Shown here: piece by piece, positions 28,089-35,745 of the stretch
Layout: every line of letters begins with the position of its first letter
How positions within the stretch are numbered: the first letter of the stretch is position 1
Source of the DNA: Mycobacterium sp.
GTDB lineage: Bacteria; Actinomycetota; Actinomycetes; Mycobacteriales; Mycobacteriaceae
Assembly (NCBI RefSeq): GCF_025933915.1
Contig: NZ_JAICZA010000032.1
Location: 1 to 38,227 of the forward strand
DNA: 38,227 bases
Reading direction: 5' to 3'
Position numbers and translations under genes: made by a program
Notes under the pieces: model-generated
Told to the model about the DNA's origin: nothing
The model's input: the letters and a program-made list of their open reading frames with translations, nothing else
Databases searched by the model: none

Positions 28089-29591
28089 GTGGTCACGTTT
28101 GGGACGGTCCATAACTGGGATCCAGGAACCGGGTCGGTTATTTCTTGGCATGCGACACCCGCAGCGCACCACAAAGCTCGACTGGCACCAATAAATGACG
28201 TTCCGGCAAGTTATCAGCAGGTTCAGCACCTTCGGCGATTCAACGAACAAGCGACCCGCGGACTGGATATGGCGCGTCTGAACGTCGGCGCTTGGGATAT
28301 GTCCGGCATCTGCGACGTCCCCACCATGACCGAGGCGATCAACGCGCACCTGCGACGGCATGACACCTACCACAGCTGGTTCGAGTGTCGAGCAAGTAGC
28401 CGCATCGTCCGGCACACCTTCAGCGATCCCGCCGACATCGAATTTTCACCGCTGGTGCGGGGCGAAATGACGCCAACCGAACTGCGCGCCCACATATTGG
28501 CCACACCGAGTCCACTGCGGTGGGACTGCTTTACCTTCGGAGTTGTCCAGCACGCGGATCACTTCACGTTCTACATGAGCGCCGACGATCTGGTCATCGA
28601 TGGGATGTCGGTCGGAGTGATCTTCCTCGAAATCCATTCCATGTACTCCGCGTTGGTGGGCGGTGGAGTTCCCGTGCAGCTGCCCGAGCCGGCCAGCTAT
28701 CACGATTACTGCGTCCGGCAGCACCAGCACACCGCAGCGCTGACGCTGCAGTCCCCACCAGTGCGGGCATGGATTCGCTTCGCCGAGAATAGCGGGGGAA
28801 CTCTGCCGAGTTTCCCGTTGCCACTTGGTGATCCGGCGGTGCCGTGCGGGAGCGGCGTGGCCGTCGTGCCACTCATGGACGAGGATCAAGCAGAGCGGTT
28901 CGAGACCGTTTGCACGGAGGCGGGTGCCCGCTTCAGTGGTGGTCTGTTTGCCTGTGCCGCGTTCGCCGAATACGAGCTGACCGGGTCGGAGACCTACTAC
29001 GGGATCACGCCATACGACACCCGCAGCACGCCAGCCGAATTCGTGACGCCGGGCTGGTTCGCCAGCTTCATCCCGGTTACCGTCCCGGTCGCGGGAGCAT
29101 CTTTTGGTGGCGCGGTCGCCGCCGCGCAGGCTTCATTTGATTCGGGAATCGACCTGGCTGATGTCCCCTTCGAGCGGGTCGTGGAGCTGGCGACCTTCGG
29201 AGGACCGATCAGAAAGTCCGCGGGCAATCTCCATATGCTGTCGTACGCCGACGTACGAGGGATTCCGCTCAGTTCTGAATGGGACGGTCTGAATGCCGGT
29301 ATCTACGGCGACGGCAGGTCGTCGGATGACGTGCGCATGTGGGTGAATCGATTCGAGGGCAGGACCACGTTGACGGTCGCCTTTCCGCAAAATCCGGTTG
29401 CCCGTGATTCGGTTGAGCGGTACATCCGGGCGCTCAAGACCACGTGCCTTCGCGTCGCGGCACATGGCGCCGCAGTGGTACCCAACCGCCGGCGCCGAGC
29501 GGCGGCGCTCAATGCGTCGGCCGCCAGATCGACCGCGAACCGCGCCGATGGCGCCGGTCGTCTGGTGCAAAGCGTGGGTCTCAACCTGTAA
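28089..29591 (+). CDS. PapA-like acyltransferase (condensation-domain family), catalytic His replaced
   Basis: This 500-residue protein resembles the PapA1/PapA2 acyltransferases that add acyl chains to trehalose lipids. Shared features are WDPG...SWHATPA at the start, LRRHDTYHSWFE, LRWDCFTFGVVQ and VTPGWFASFIPVTVPVAG. The family active site is HxxxDG. Here it reads DDLVIDG, so residue 167 is Asp (codon GAT at 28587-28589) where His is expected, while Asp171 and Gly172 remain. A CAT-to-GAT change would explain it. Catalysis by the usual mechanism is therefore doubtful. The frame is open to 28023, but GTG 28089 has AGGAGG four bases upstream and matches the family start. No polyketide synthase or MmpL gene is adjacent. 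Confidence 0.85.
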   Translation: MVTFGTVHNWDPGTGSVISWHATPAAHHKARLAPINDVPASYQQVQHLRRFNEQATRGLDMARLNVGAWDMSGICDVPTMTEAINAHLRRHDTYHSWFECRASSRIVRHTFSDPADIEFSPLVRGEMTPTELRAHILATPSPLRWDCFTFGVVQHADHFTFYMSADDLVIDGMSVGVIFLEIHSMYSALVGGGVPVQLPEPASYHDYCVRQHQHTAALTLQSPPVRAWIRFAENSGGTLPSFPLPLGDPAVPCGSGVAVVPLMDEDQAERFETVCTEAGARFSGGLFACAAFAEYELTGSETYYGITPYDTRSTPAEFVTPGWFASFIPVTVPVAGASFGGAVAAAQASFDSGIDLADVPFERVVELATFGGPIRKSAGNLHMLSYADVRGIPLSSEWDGLNAGIYGDGRSSDDVRMWVNRFEGRTTLTVAFPQNPVARDSVERYIRALKTTCLRVAAHGAAVVPNRRRRAAALNASAARSTANRADGAGRLVQSVGLNL

Positions 29592-29683
29592 CGCAGGCGC
29601 GCCGCACGACTCCCGACGGCGACCCCGATGGTGCGCCCGGCCTGTGCTCGCGCTTCTGGGATCGATCGGCACAAAATGGCCGA

Positions 29684-29713
29684 TTCACACAAAATAGACA
29701 AAACGGCTAGACT
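29684..29713 (+). promoter_or_regulatory. Promoter and candidate operator of the toxin-antitoxin pair
   Basis: TTCACA (29684-29689) and TAGACT (29708-29713) lie 18 bases apart, a SigA-like promoter. Two direct CACAAAAT repeats (29670-29677 and 29688-29695), 18 bases apart, flank and overlap it and may bind the antitoxin. Confidence 0.45.
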
Positions 29714-29744
29714 GACGGGTGTGCAGACCAAGGAGGGGAGCGCC

Positions 29745-30101
29745 ATGTCCACCGTGTCGTTCCGCAATCGTGACGGCAAGCTGGTCGATGTCCCCTCGGT
29801 GACCGCCAGCCGCCTCAAAAATGAGTTCGGCACCGTCTTCGATGAAGCCGCGGTCAGCGGGGCGGTGGTGATCACCAAGCACAACACTCCCAGGGCGGTG
29901 TTGCTGTCGTACGCCGAATTCGAGGCTCTGACCGCCTCGGCCACACCCGCGCTCGAGGATCTCAGTGAGCGATTCGACGAGCTGCTGGCCGCCATGCAGA
30001 CACCGAAAGCCAAAGCCGGAGTCGCCGCGGCGTTCGACGCCGCACCGCATGAGCTGGGCGCCGCCGCGGTGAAGGCGGCGCGCACCGCGCGGCCGCGCTG
30101 A
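29745..30101 (+). CDS. Phd/YefM-type antitoxin
   Basis: This 118-residue protein has the Phd/YefM DNA-binding fold near the N-terminus: VTASRLKNEFGTVFDEAAVSGAVVITKHNTPRAVLLSYAEFEAL. An acidic middle segment and an Ala/Lys-rich C-terminus follow, the latter likely wrapping the toxin. The chosen ATG has AGGAGGGGAG just upstream. The stop lies 12 bases before the zeta toxin start, so the genes form one operon. Antitoxins of this type usually repress their own promoter, and the repeats upstream fit that. M. tuberculosis has a similar Phd-like/zeta-like neighbour pair (Rv0367c-Rv0366c), recalled from memory. Confidence 0.85.
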   Translation: MSTVSFRNRDGKLVDVPSVTASRLKNEFGTVFDEAAVSGAVVITKHNTPRAVLLSYAEFEALTASATPALEDLSERFDELLAAMQTPKAKAGVAAAFDAAPHELGAAAVKAARTARPR

Positions 30102-30113
30102 TCCGGCGCGCCC

Positions 30114-30767
30114 ATGGCTCGCACGACGACGATGCCGGCGCAGATACACGTGTTGGCAGGCGTCAACGGGGCCGGCAAGAGCAGCGTCGTCGGCGCGACG
30201 ATCCGCGATAAGGGCGGTGAGTACTACAACCCCGACGAGGCCGCGCGAGCGATCATGGCGGCCAACCCGGGATTGGGCCAGACCGAGGCCAACGCGGCGG
30301 CATGGGACCAGGGCCGGAGGCTGCTGCAACGGGCGATTGATCAGGGCCTCGATTTCACCTTTGAGACAACACTCGGCGGCAACACGATGTCGGGCCTGCT
30401 GGCCGAGGCCGCCGGGCGTGGCATCGAGGTCCGCGTCTTCTATGTCGGGCTGGAAAGCGCTGATACCTGCATCGAGCGTGTGCGAAAACGGGTTCACGGC
30501 GGCGGGCATGACATCTCCGAAGCCGACATCCGCCGTCGCTACCGCCACAGCCTGATCAACCTCGTGAAATTACTACCGCTGCTCACCGAACTGCGGATGT
30601 ATGACAACTCGGCAGCCGCCGATCCCGCGGCCGGGCAGGCACCGAAGCCGGTCTTGGTGTTGCACATGGACCGCGGGCGCATCGTCGGGCCCTCCGATTT
30701 GACCTCCACGCCGGCCTGGGCCAGGCCCGTCGTCGCGGCCGCGCTGGAGCTCGCCGCGGGGACGTAA
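30114..30767 (+). CDS. Zeta toxin family kinase
   Basis: This 217-residue P-loop protein has Walker A GVNGAGKS (16-23), NPDE (39-42), FETT around 83-86 and the Arg/Gly motif RVHGGGHDI (126-134). YDNS near 163-166 closes the site. Zeta toxins phosphorylate UDP-N-acetylglucosamine and block peptidoglycan synthesis; all motifs needed for that are visible, so it is probably active. It begins 12 bases after the antitoxin. No ribosome site is strong before ATG 30114; ATG 30132 is an alternative. Confidence 0.88.
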   Translation: MARTTTMPAQIHVLAGVNGAGKSSVVGATIRDKGGEYYNPDEAARAIMAANPGLGQTEANAAAWDQGRRLLQRAIDQGLDFTFETTLGGNTMSGLLAEAAGRGIEVRVFYVGLESADTCIERVRKRVHGGGHDISEADIRRRYRHSLINLVKLLPLLTELRMYDNSAAADPAAGQAPKPVLVLHMDRGRIVGPSDLTSTPAWARPVVAAALELAAGT

Positions 30768-30915
30768 CCGGGAACTCGCATTTCGGTGTCTCGTATCCCT
30801 ACTCGGCGACCGAAACCCGTTGAGGAGCTAACTGTTCACGATTTGCCACGAGGTCTTGACCTCGATGCCTCGGCTCGGTTCGATAATGCACATACCACGA
30901 GGGAAAGGCCCGCAA

Positions 30916-31227
30916 ATGAAGGCATTCGTTCGCCGTCTTGTTCCCGCCATCATGGTGGCGTTCGCGTCGATGGCAGCCGTGACGATCGCGACACCGGCGA
31001 TCAGCAAGGCCGACTGCGCCGACGGCGAGTGGTGGGATCCGACGGGCAAGGTCTGTCGGCCGCTCGGGGTCGGACCACAACCCCTGGCGTGCGACCCGGG
31101 TCAGTGGTGGGACCCAACGGCCAATGTCTGTCGTCCACTCGGTGTCGGACCACAACCGCTCGCGTGTGACAACGGCTGGTGGTGGGATCCCGGCGCCAAC
31201 GAATGCCGTCCGCCGGCCGGCCAGTAG
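30916..31227 (+). CDS. Small secreted Cys-rich protein with 25-residue WWDP repeats
   Basis: This 103-residue protein has a signal peptide (residues 1-32, hydrophobic from about 8, cleavage after SKA). The mature part of about 71 residues is three repeats of a 25-residue unit beginning WWDP and carrying CRPLGVGPQPLAC; the third copy is shortened to WWDPGANECRPPAGQ. Cysteines at 34/47, 59/72 and 84/97 are each exactly 13 apart, suggesting one disulfide per module. GAAAGG lies about seven bases before ATG 30916. I do not recognise the family. An extracellular structural or binding role is a guess. It follows the toxin-antitoxin pair but has its own upstream region of 148 bases. Confidence 0.8.
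   Translation: MKAFVRRLVPAIMVAFASMAAVTIATPAISKADCADGEWWDPTGKVCRPLGVGPQPLACDPGQWWDPTANVCRPLGVGPQPLACDNGWWWDPGANECRPPAGQ
31030..31224 (+). repeat. Tandem 75-base coding repeat (2.6 copies)
   Basis: Units at 31030-31104, 31105-31179 and 31180-31224 encode the WWDP modules. Units 1 and 2 differ at eight synonymous positions across the WWDPT and VCRPLGVGPQPLACD segments, with no amino-acid change in those 20 codons, so the protein sequence is under selection. Confidence 0.85.
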
Positions 31228-31474
31228 CAATACATCACTTGTGGGTCGCTGAGCAGACGATAGCGATCGCTGAAGGCGAGTAACCGAGCAACCAAGCTCC
31301 GGTGCGTCGCGTTCATCCGTCAGAGGTGGGGGACGGGGCGGCCGCGGTCCGGCCCAGGGCTTCGATAAATGTCTGCCGCGCGCACGTGCCGTTACTCTCG
31401 CGCCACCGTCACATATCGGTGCCCGATTCCGTCTAGCGATCAAGGACGAGAAAAAGCATTGTCGGAAGGGCAGC

Positions 31475-32296
31475 ATGATGAATCGCTTGAGTACACCGGC
31501 GCGGATCTACCTGGTCGCCGTGACAGCGGTGGTGGGGATCGTTACCGCTGGGATTGGGATCTGGTGCCTGATCGATCCGAATTCATTCGCCGATTCCGTC
31601 GGATTTGAGGCGCATCGGCACTTCTTGCATGACGTCGGTGCGTTCCAGCTCGGTCTGGGCGTCACACTGCTTCTTGCACTGATCTGGGCCGACGCGTTGG
31701 CTACCGCGCTCGCCGGATTCATCGTGGCGAACACCGTGCACACGGTGAACCACTTTGTAGACCTCGACGTGGGTGGTTCGCCCGCGCAAGCGTGGATCCT
31801 CGGTGCGGTGTCGGTAGCACTGGTCCTGGCGTTCGTGCTGCGGCTCCGCCAACTCGGTTATGTGCTGGGCACCGTTGGTACGGCAACCAATTCGACGTTG
31901 GTGCCGTTCGTGCGGCAGAAGACGATCTCGCTCACTACCTTTCGTAAGGACGGCAACCCAGGTTCCAGCCCGGTCAGCATCGTGGTGGACGGGGACCGCG
32001 CCTACTTTCGGAGTTTCGAGCGGGCGATCAAGGTGCGCCGGATCCGGCGTGATCCGAACGTCGAATTTGGGGCGGCAACGGCATCGGGCAAACCGACGGG
32101 ATCGACGCTGCCTGGCACCGTGCGTCTGCTAGATGGGGCTGAATATTCAAAGGTGGGATGTCTGCTGCGGCAGAAGTATCCGTTCCTGCACGGCGTGTTG
32201 GTGCCGTTGGCACACCGGGTCATGCGGCCCAAGTACGGCCGCACCATACACGCCGAGTTGACCCCGTCGTCTGAGTCTCGCGCTACCAGAGGCTGA
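31475..32296 (+). CDS. Membrane domain fused to PPOX class F420-dependent oxidoreductase
   Basis: This 273-residue protein has two parts. Residues 1-125 hold about four membrane helices (11-33, 56-72, 76-94, 106-123), including HTVNHFVDLDVGG between the third and fourth. Residues 138-265 form a split-barrel PPOX domain of the Rv2061c type: LVPFVRQKTISLTTFRKDGNPGSSPVSIVVDGDRAYFRSFERAIKVRRIRRDPNVEFG. These bind F420 or flavins and reduce small substrates. Rv2061c itself is a stand-alone soluble protein, so the fusion is notable. GGAAGGG precedes ATG 31475; ATG 31478 is also possible. There is no sign of a frameshift between the halves. Confidence 0.85.
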   Translation: MMNRLSTPARIYLVAVTAVVGIVTAGIGIWCLIDPNSFADSVGFEAHRHFLHDVGAFQLGLGVTLLLALIWADALATALAGFIVANTVHTVNHFVDLDVGGSPAQAWILGAVSVALVLAFVLRLRQLGYVLGTVGTATNSTLVPFVRQKTISLTTFRKDGNPGSSPVSIVVDGDRAYFRSFERAIKVRRIRRDPNVEFGAATASGKPTGSTLPGTVRLLDGAEYSKVGCLLRQKYPFLHGVLVPLAHRVMRPKYGRTIHAELTPSSESRATRG

Positions 32297-32403
32297 TTGA
32301 CTCGGCGGAACAGAGCCAGCCGCATTCGGCGACATGAAACCGTGTGGTGCAGAGACTAAAACATTATGGGCTCGGTCGAGGAGTCGTCGTTCGTTCGCAG
32401 CCG

Positions 32404-33114
32404 CTAGAGGTGACTCGCAGCAAAATCCGCGCCCTGGTCGACCATGCCGTTCGCCGCATAGAGCGTGTGGGCGATGCCGGGCGGCCCCGGAGGAGCGCCA
32501 TTGCAAATCGTGTCATCGGCGGCACACAACTGGATGGTCTTGGCCGCGTACAGCGGGCCGATCGTGATGGGCGGCGCGCCCGCACCGCGCAAGAACTCGT
32601 TGGAGGGAGTTCCGAAAAGGACTACCGCGGCCACATGATTAGCCACCGCCGGTGGCATCGGCTGAGGTACGTAGGACACGAACTCCTGTGGCACTTCCTT
32701 GGGCACGGCAGCCGACGTGACGAAGCCGGCCACGGCGGCACCTTGGGAATACCCACCGAGCACCACTCTGGTATTCGGACAATTCGACGCCGTGGACTCG
32801 ATGTGAGCGCCGGCGTCCCTAATCCCGTCCACGAAGGTTCTCGCGAAATCGATACCTCCGTTGAAGTCGCCGCTCGCCTCATAGTTGACCGGATAGACGC
32901 CCACCGACTTGCCGCCTACCCGTGATCCCAGCGCATCGACGAACGCCTGGCCGGCCCCGCCGACCCCGGGTGGCTCGCCGGTACCGCGGGCAAACACCAC
33001 CTCCACGTCCGGACACGGCTCGGCGGAGGCCGCCGGGGCGGGCAGGCCCACCATCGACGCCCCAGCCGCCACCGCGGCGGTAGCGACAAAACGGGCAAAT
33101 CTTCGCACGCTCAT
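32404..33114 (-). CDS. Secreted cutinase family protein (Culp-like), second copy
   Basis: This 236-residue esterase has a signal peptide (about 1-31, cleavage after ASA before EPCPD), then VVFARGTGEPPGVGG, GGYSQG with Ser123, CAADDTICNG with Asp near 201, and His216 in AHTLYAANG. The four cysteines suit two disulfides. It is a paralogue of the protein at 15060-15722 with the same layout, but it has an insert (VPKEVPQEFVSYVPQPMPP, about 138-156) that the other lacks. It stands alone, converging on the membrane-PPOX gene. It probably hydrolyses lipid esters at the cell surface or outside; the substrate is unknown. Confidence 0.95.
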   Translation of the reverse strand: MSVRRFARFVATAAVAAGASMVGLPAPAASAEPCPDVEVVFARGTGEPPGVGGAGQAFVDALGSRVGGKSVGVYPVNYEASGDFNGGIDFARTFVDGIRDAGAHIESTASNCPNTRVVLGGYSQGAAVAGFVTSAAVPKEVPQEFVSYVPQPMPPAVANHVAAVVLFGTPSNEFLRGAGAPPITIGPLYAAKTIQLCAADDTICNGAPPGPPGIAHTLYAANGMVDQGADFAASHL

Positions 33115-33358
33115 TGCCTGCGAATGCCCAGCCGTCAGCTAGTCGAAACCGACGGTTTTCGGCGTTAGCCGATGGAGCCCGTCTGGGACCGGTAACTACG
33201 ACGTGGTCGATGGGCGCGGCGCTTATCTTCGCACCCGCCCGGGTCTTGACCACGAGCCGAAGCGGGCGGCCTCAGCCCAGGAGTCCAAGGGCGATTAGTT
33301 CCGCCATCGCTTCGAGTCTGTATCCCAAACACACATCAACGCGCTCGAGGACACATCA

Positions 33359-33940
33359 ATGACTACTACCTATACCTTCGACGTCTTTTCCAGCCTCGAC
33401 GGCTTCGGCGGGGTCAGCGGCGGCGACTGGGGTGGCTATTGGGGCAAGCAAGGCCCCGAACTGCTTGACCACCGCCTCGCGTTGTATGGCAAGAAGCAGC
33501 GAATGGTGCTCGGCGCCAACACATATCGGCTATTCGCGCAAATGCTGGCCGAGAGCAGCGAGGATTCCGAGGTGCGCGACCTGTGGGTCACCCGAATGAG
33601 GCACCTGCCGGCGACGGTGGTCTCAACCACCCTGGATGGACCTCTCGACTGGCCTGACGCGACCGTCGCGTGCGGCGACGCCGTCGAGATCGTCGCGCGG
33701 CTCAAGGAGGAGTCTGAGGTGCCGTTGCGCTCGCACGGCAGCCTGTCGATGAACCGAGCGCTGATGGCTGCCGGCCTGGTCGACCGCGTCCAGGTGACGA
33801 TCTTCCCTGTGATCACCGGTCAGACCGGTGATGACCCAATCTTCAACGGCGGGGCCGACTTCGACCTCGAGCTGATTGACGGCCGGACGCTGGACGGCAA
33901 TATCCAAGAGCTCGTCTACCGGCCGACCCTGCACGTCTGA
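33359..33940 (+). CDS. Dihydrofolate reductase family protein (RibD C-terminal-like)
   Basis: This 193-residue protein has the RibD_C/DHFR-like fold: YTFDVFSSLDGFGG at the start, MVLGANTYRLFAQML, LPATVVSTTL, LRSHGSLSMNRALMAAGLVDRVQVTIFPVITGQTGDDPIF. The NADPH-binding glycine-containing loop (SHGSLSMN) is present. Such proteins are widespread in actinobacteria and are usually not true DHFRs; the substrate is unknown. GAGGA lies eight bases before the ATG. It has its own terminator-like hairpins after the stop. Confidence 0.9.
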   Translation: MTTTYTFDVFSSLDGFGGVSGGDWGGYWGKQGPELLDHRLALYGKKQRMVLGANTYRLFAQMLAESSEDSEVRDLWVTRMRHLPATVVSTTLDGPLDWPDATVACGDAVEIVARLKEESEVPLRSHGSLSMNRALMAAGLVDRVQVTIFPVITGQTGDDPIFNGGADFDLELIDGRTLDGNIQELVYRPTLHV

Positions 33941-33944
33941 TTTC

Positions 33945-33981
33945 GGCGGGTGGGGCCAAGCCACCGCCTCGGGCGCCCGAG
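33945..33981 (+). terminator. Two back-to-back hairpins after the reductase gene
   Basis: GGCGGGTGG (33945-33953) pairs with CCACCGCC (33961-33968) with one bulged G and a seven-base loop. A perfect palindrome CTCGGGCGCCCGAG (33968-33981) follows at once. Both lie within 41 bases of the stop codon. Confidence 0.5.
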
Positions 33982-34122
33982 CGGGACGACCGTTGAACCG
34001 TCGAGGGTCAAGGATCGTGTTGACGGTTGTGCTGCTCGGTTTGTCGTCGCGCATCTGAGCTTCGCGCGGCCTCGGACTTGTGACGACGTGTCTGCCCGGT
34101 CAGACGAATGGGGGTTTCCGCC

Positions 34123-34908
34123 ATGCTCAGTGTTGCGATCCGAGACGAGTTGGCCGCCGGCCTCGCCCAAGCCGAACGCAGTCGCGAGCCCATCGCTCCT
34201 TTGATCGTCGCCTACCCGGACATCGACGTCGTCGACGCCTACGAGATCCAGCTCATCAACATCCGCCAGCGGGTGGCCGAAGGTGCGCGGGTGGTGGGCC
34301 ACAAGGTGGGACTGTCGTCGTTGGCGATGCAGCAGATGATGGCGGTCGACGAGCCGGACTACGGCCATTTGCTCGACGAGATGCAGGTGTTCGAGGATAT
34401 CCCGGTCGAGGCGGCGCGCTACCTGTACCCGCGGGTCGAGGTCGAGGTGGGTTTCATCCTGTCCGAGGACCTTCCCGGCGCCGGTTGCACCGAGGACGAC
34501 GTCGTGGCGGCCACCGGGGCCCTGGCACCGTCCATCGAGTTGATAGACACACGCATCACCGACTGGAAGATCGCCCTATGCGACACCATCGCCGACAACG
34601 CCTCCTCCGCGGGCTTCGTGCTGGGGGAGGCGCGGGTGCCGCCACACGATCTAGATGCCAAAGCGATCGATGCGGTGTTGACGCGCAACGGCGAGATGGT
34701 CGCCGAGGGCCGCGGCGACGCCGTACTGGGCAACCCCGTTACGGCCGTGGCGTGGTTGGCCCGCAAGGTCGAAAGTTTCGGTGTGCGACTGCGAAGAGGG
34801 GACATCGTCTTACCCGGATCGTGCACGCGGGCGATTGACGCGTGCCCCGGCGACGAGTTCGTGGCCGAGTTCTCGGGCCTCGGTTCGGTCCGCTTGTCGT
34901 TCGAATGA
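34123..34908 (+). CDS. 2-keto-4-pentenoate hydratase (HsaE-like)
   Basis: This 261-residue protein belongs to the MhpD/BphH/HsaE family, which adds water to 2-hydroxypenta-2,4-dienoate in meta-cleavage pathways. Diagnostic stretches are VVDAYEIQLINIRQRVAEGARVVGHKVGLSS, YLYPRVEVEVGFIL (Mg2+-binding Glu residues), APSIELIDTRI, DTIADNASSAGFVLG and GDIVLPGSCTRAIDACPGDEF. It closely recalls M. tuberculosis HsaE of the cholesterol ring pathway, with the same length. ATG 34123 is chosen over ATG 34108 for that reason. No partner aldolase or dehydrogenase (HsaF/HsaG) is nearby, so it is either a second copy or a moved gene. Confidence 0.92.
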   Translation: MLSVAIRDELAAGLAQAERSREPIAPLIVAYPDIDVVDAYEIQLINIRQRVAEGARVVGHKVGLSSLAMQQMMAVDEPDYGHLLDEMQVFEDIPVEAARYLYPRVEVEVGFILSEDLPGAGCTEDDVVAATGALAPSIELIDTRITDWKIALCDTIADNASSAGFVLGEARVPPHDLDAKAIDAVLTRNGEMVAEGRGDAVLGNPVTAVAWLARKVESFGVRLRRGDIVLPGSCTRAIDACPGDEFVAEFSGLGSVRLSFE

Positions 34909-35080
34909 GTCCGGTGAGTTCGCAATCCGATACAGCGCTGCTTGACTCCCAGACGTGAACGCGAGCGAAAGGCACTGGTTCGCGGCAAAAATGTCAGGAC
35001 GGTTTCAGTTGAGCAAAGGTACTGCAGCTCACCCGCGATGCCACGGTCGCCGTTGCCTGTTTGGCTTTAGTGTCGGCTCT

Positions 35081-35509
35081 ATGGCCCGACTTAATGATTA
35101 CGTGAAGCGCTGGCGCACAGCGCTTCATGTAGCCGTGTCGGCATTGATGGTTGCCATCGTCGGACTCGCCATCAGCCCGGTAGCTCATGCGGCTGCGGCC
35201 ACGGCGACGTTGTCGGTCGCGCATACGTGGCAGACGGGGTTCATCGCCAATTTCACCGTCACCAACTCGAGCGTGGCACCGCTGTCCGATTGGAGGCTGG
35301 AATTCGACATGCCGGCCGGGCAATCCGTCTCGCACACGTGGAACAGCACCATTACCCAATCCGGCACGCACTTTGTGCTCACCCCCGCGAACTGGAATCG
35401 CGTCATTGCGCCGGGCGGTTCGGCAACAGGTGGTCTACGGGGTGTGCTGAGCGGTACCTACTCGCCACCGGCGAATTGTGTGCTCAACGGGCAATATCCC
35501 TGCACCTAG
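35081..35509 (+). CDS. Secreted CBM2 (cellulose-binding) protein, Rv1987-like
   Basis: The 142-residue product has a signal peptide (charged RLNDYVKRWR, hydrophobic 15-32, cleavage after AHA) and then a single CBM2 domain: ATLSVAHTWQTGFIANFTVTNSSVAPLSDWRLEFDMPAGQ, then HTWNSTITQSGTHFVLTPANWNRVIAPGGSATGG. The surface Trp residues (W in HTWQ, DWRL, HTWNS, NWNR) are those that bind cellulose in CBM2, and two Cys near the C-terminus may bridge. Length and sequence resemble M. tuberculosis Rv1987, annotated as a possible chitinase, although no catalytic domain exists. The frame is open upstream, but ATG 35081 begins the signal peptide. No ribosome site is obvious. Confidence 0.93.
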   Translation: MARLNDYVKRWRTALHVAVSALMVAIVGLAISPVAHAAAATATLSVAHTWQTGFIANFTVTNSSVAPLSDWRLEFDMPAGQSVSHTWNSTITQSGTHFVLTPANWNRVIAPGGSATGGLRGVLSGTYSPPANCVLNGQYPCT

Positions 35510-35572
35510 CGGCGATTACGCACTGAAGCTCGACCACTCCGAGACCCGACCAACGCCAGGCCGCATAGGGAC

Positions 35573-35617
35573 GGGACCACAAAACTTGGTCCCTCTTGCG
35601 AATCCCCCTGCGGGGGA
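35573..35617 (+). terminator. Two tandem hairpins after the CBM2 gene
   Basis: GGGACCA (35573-35579) pairs with TGGTCCC (35587-35593) around a seven-base loop and is followed by TCTT. TCCCCC (35603-35608) pairs with GGGGGA (35612-35617) around three bases. They lie about 65-110 bases after the CBM2 stop. Confidence 0.55.
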
Positions 35618-35745
35618 GCGGCGCTCGCCCAACGACTCCCGCCCAAGCGATGGCGAGTGACCAGCCATCAAAAAACGGTCGCAGAGTCGTTGCATATATT
35701 TCGCCGTTCATGAAGTGCCGCTTCGGCGTTCGGCGCGATGCAGCT

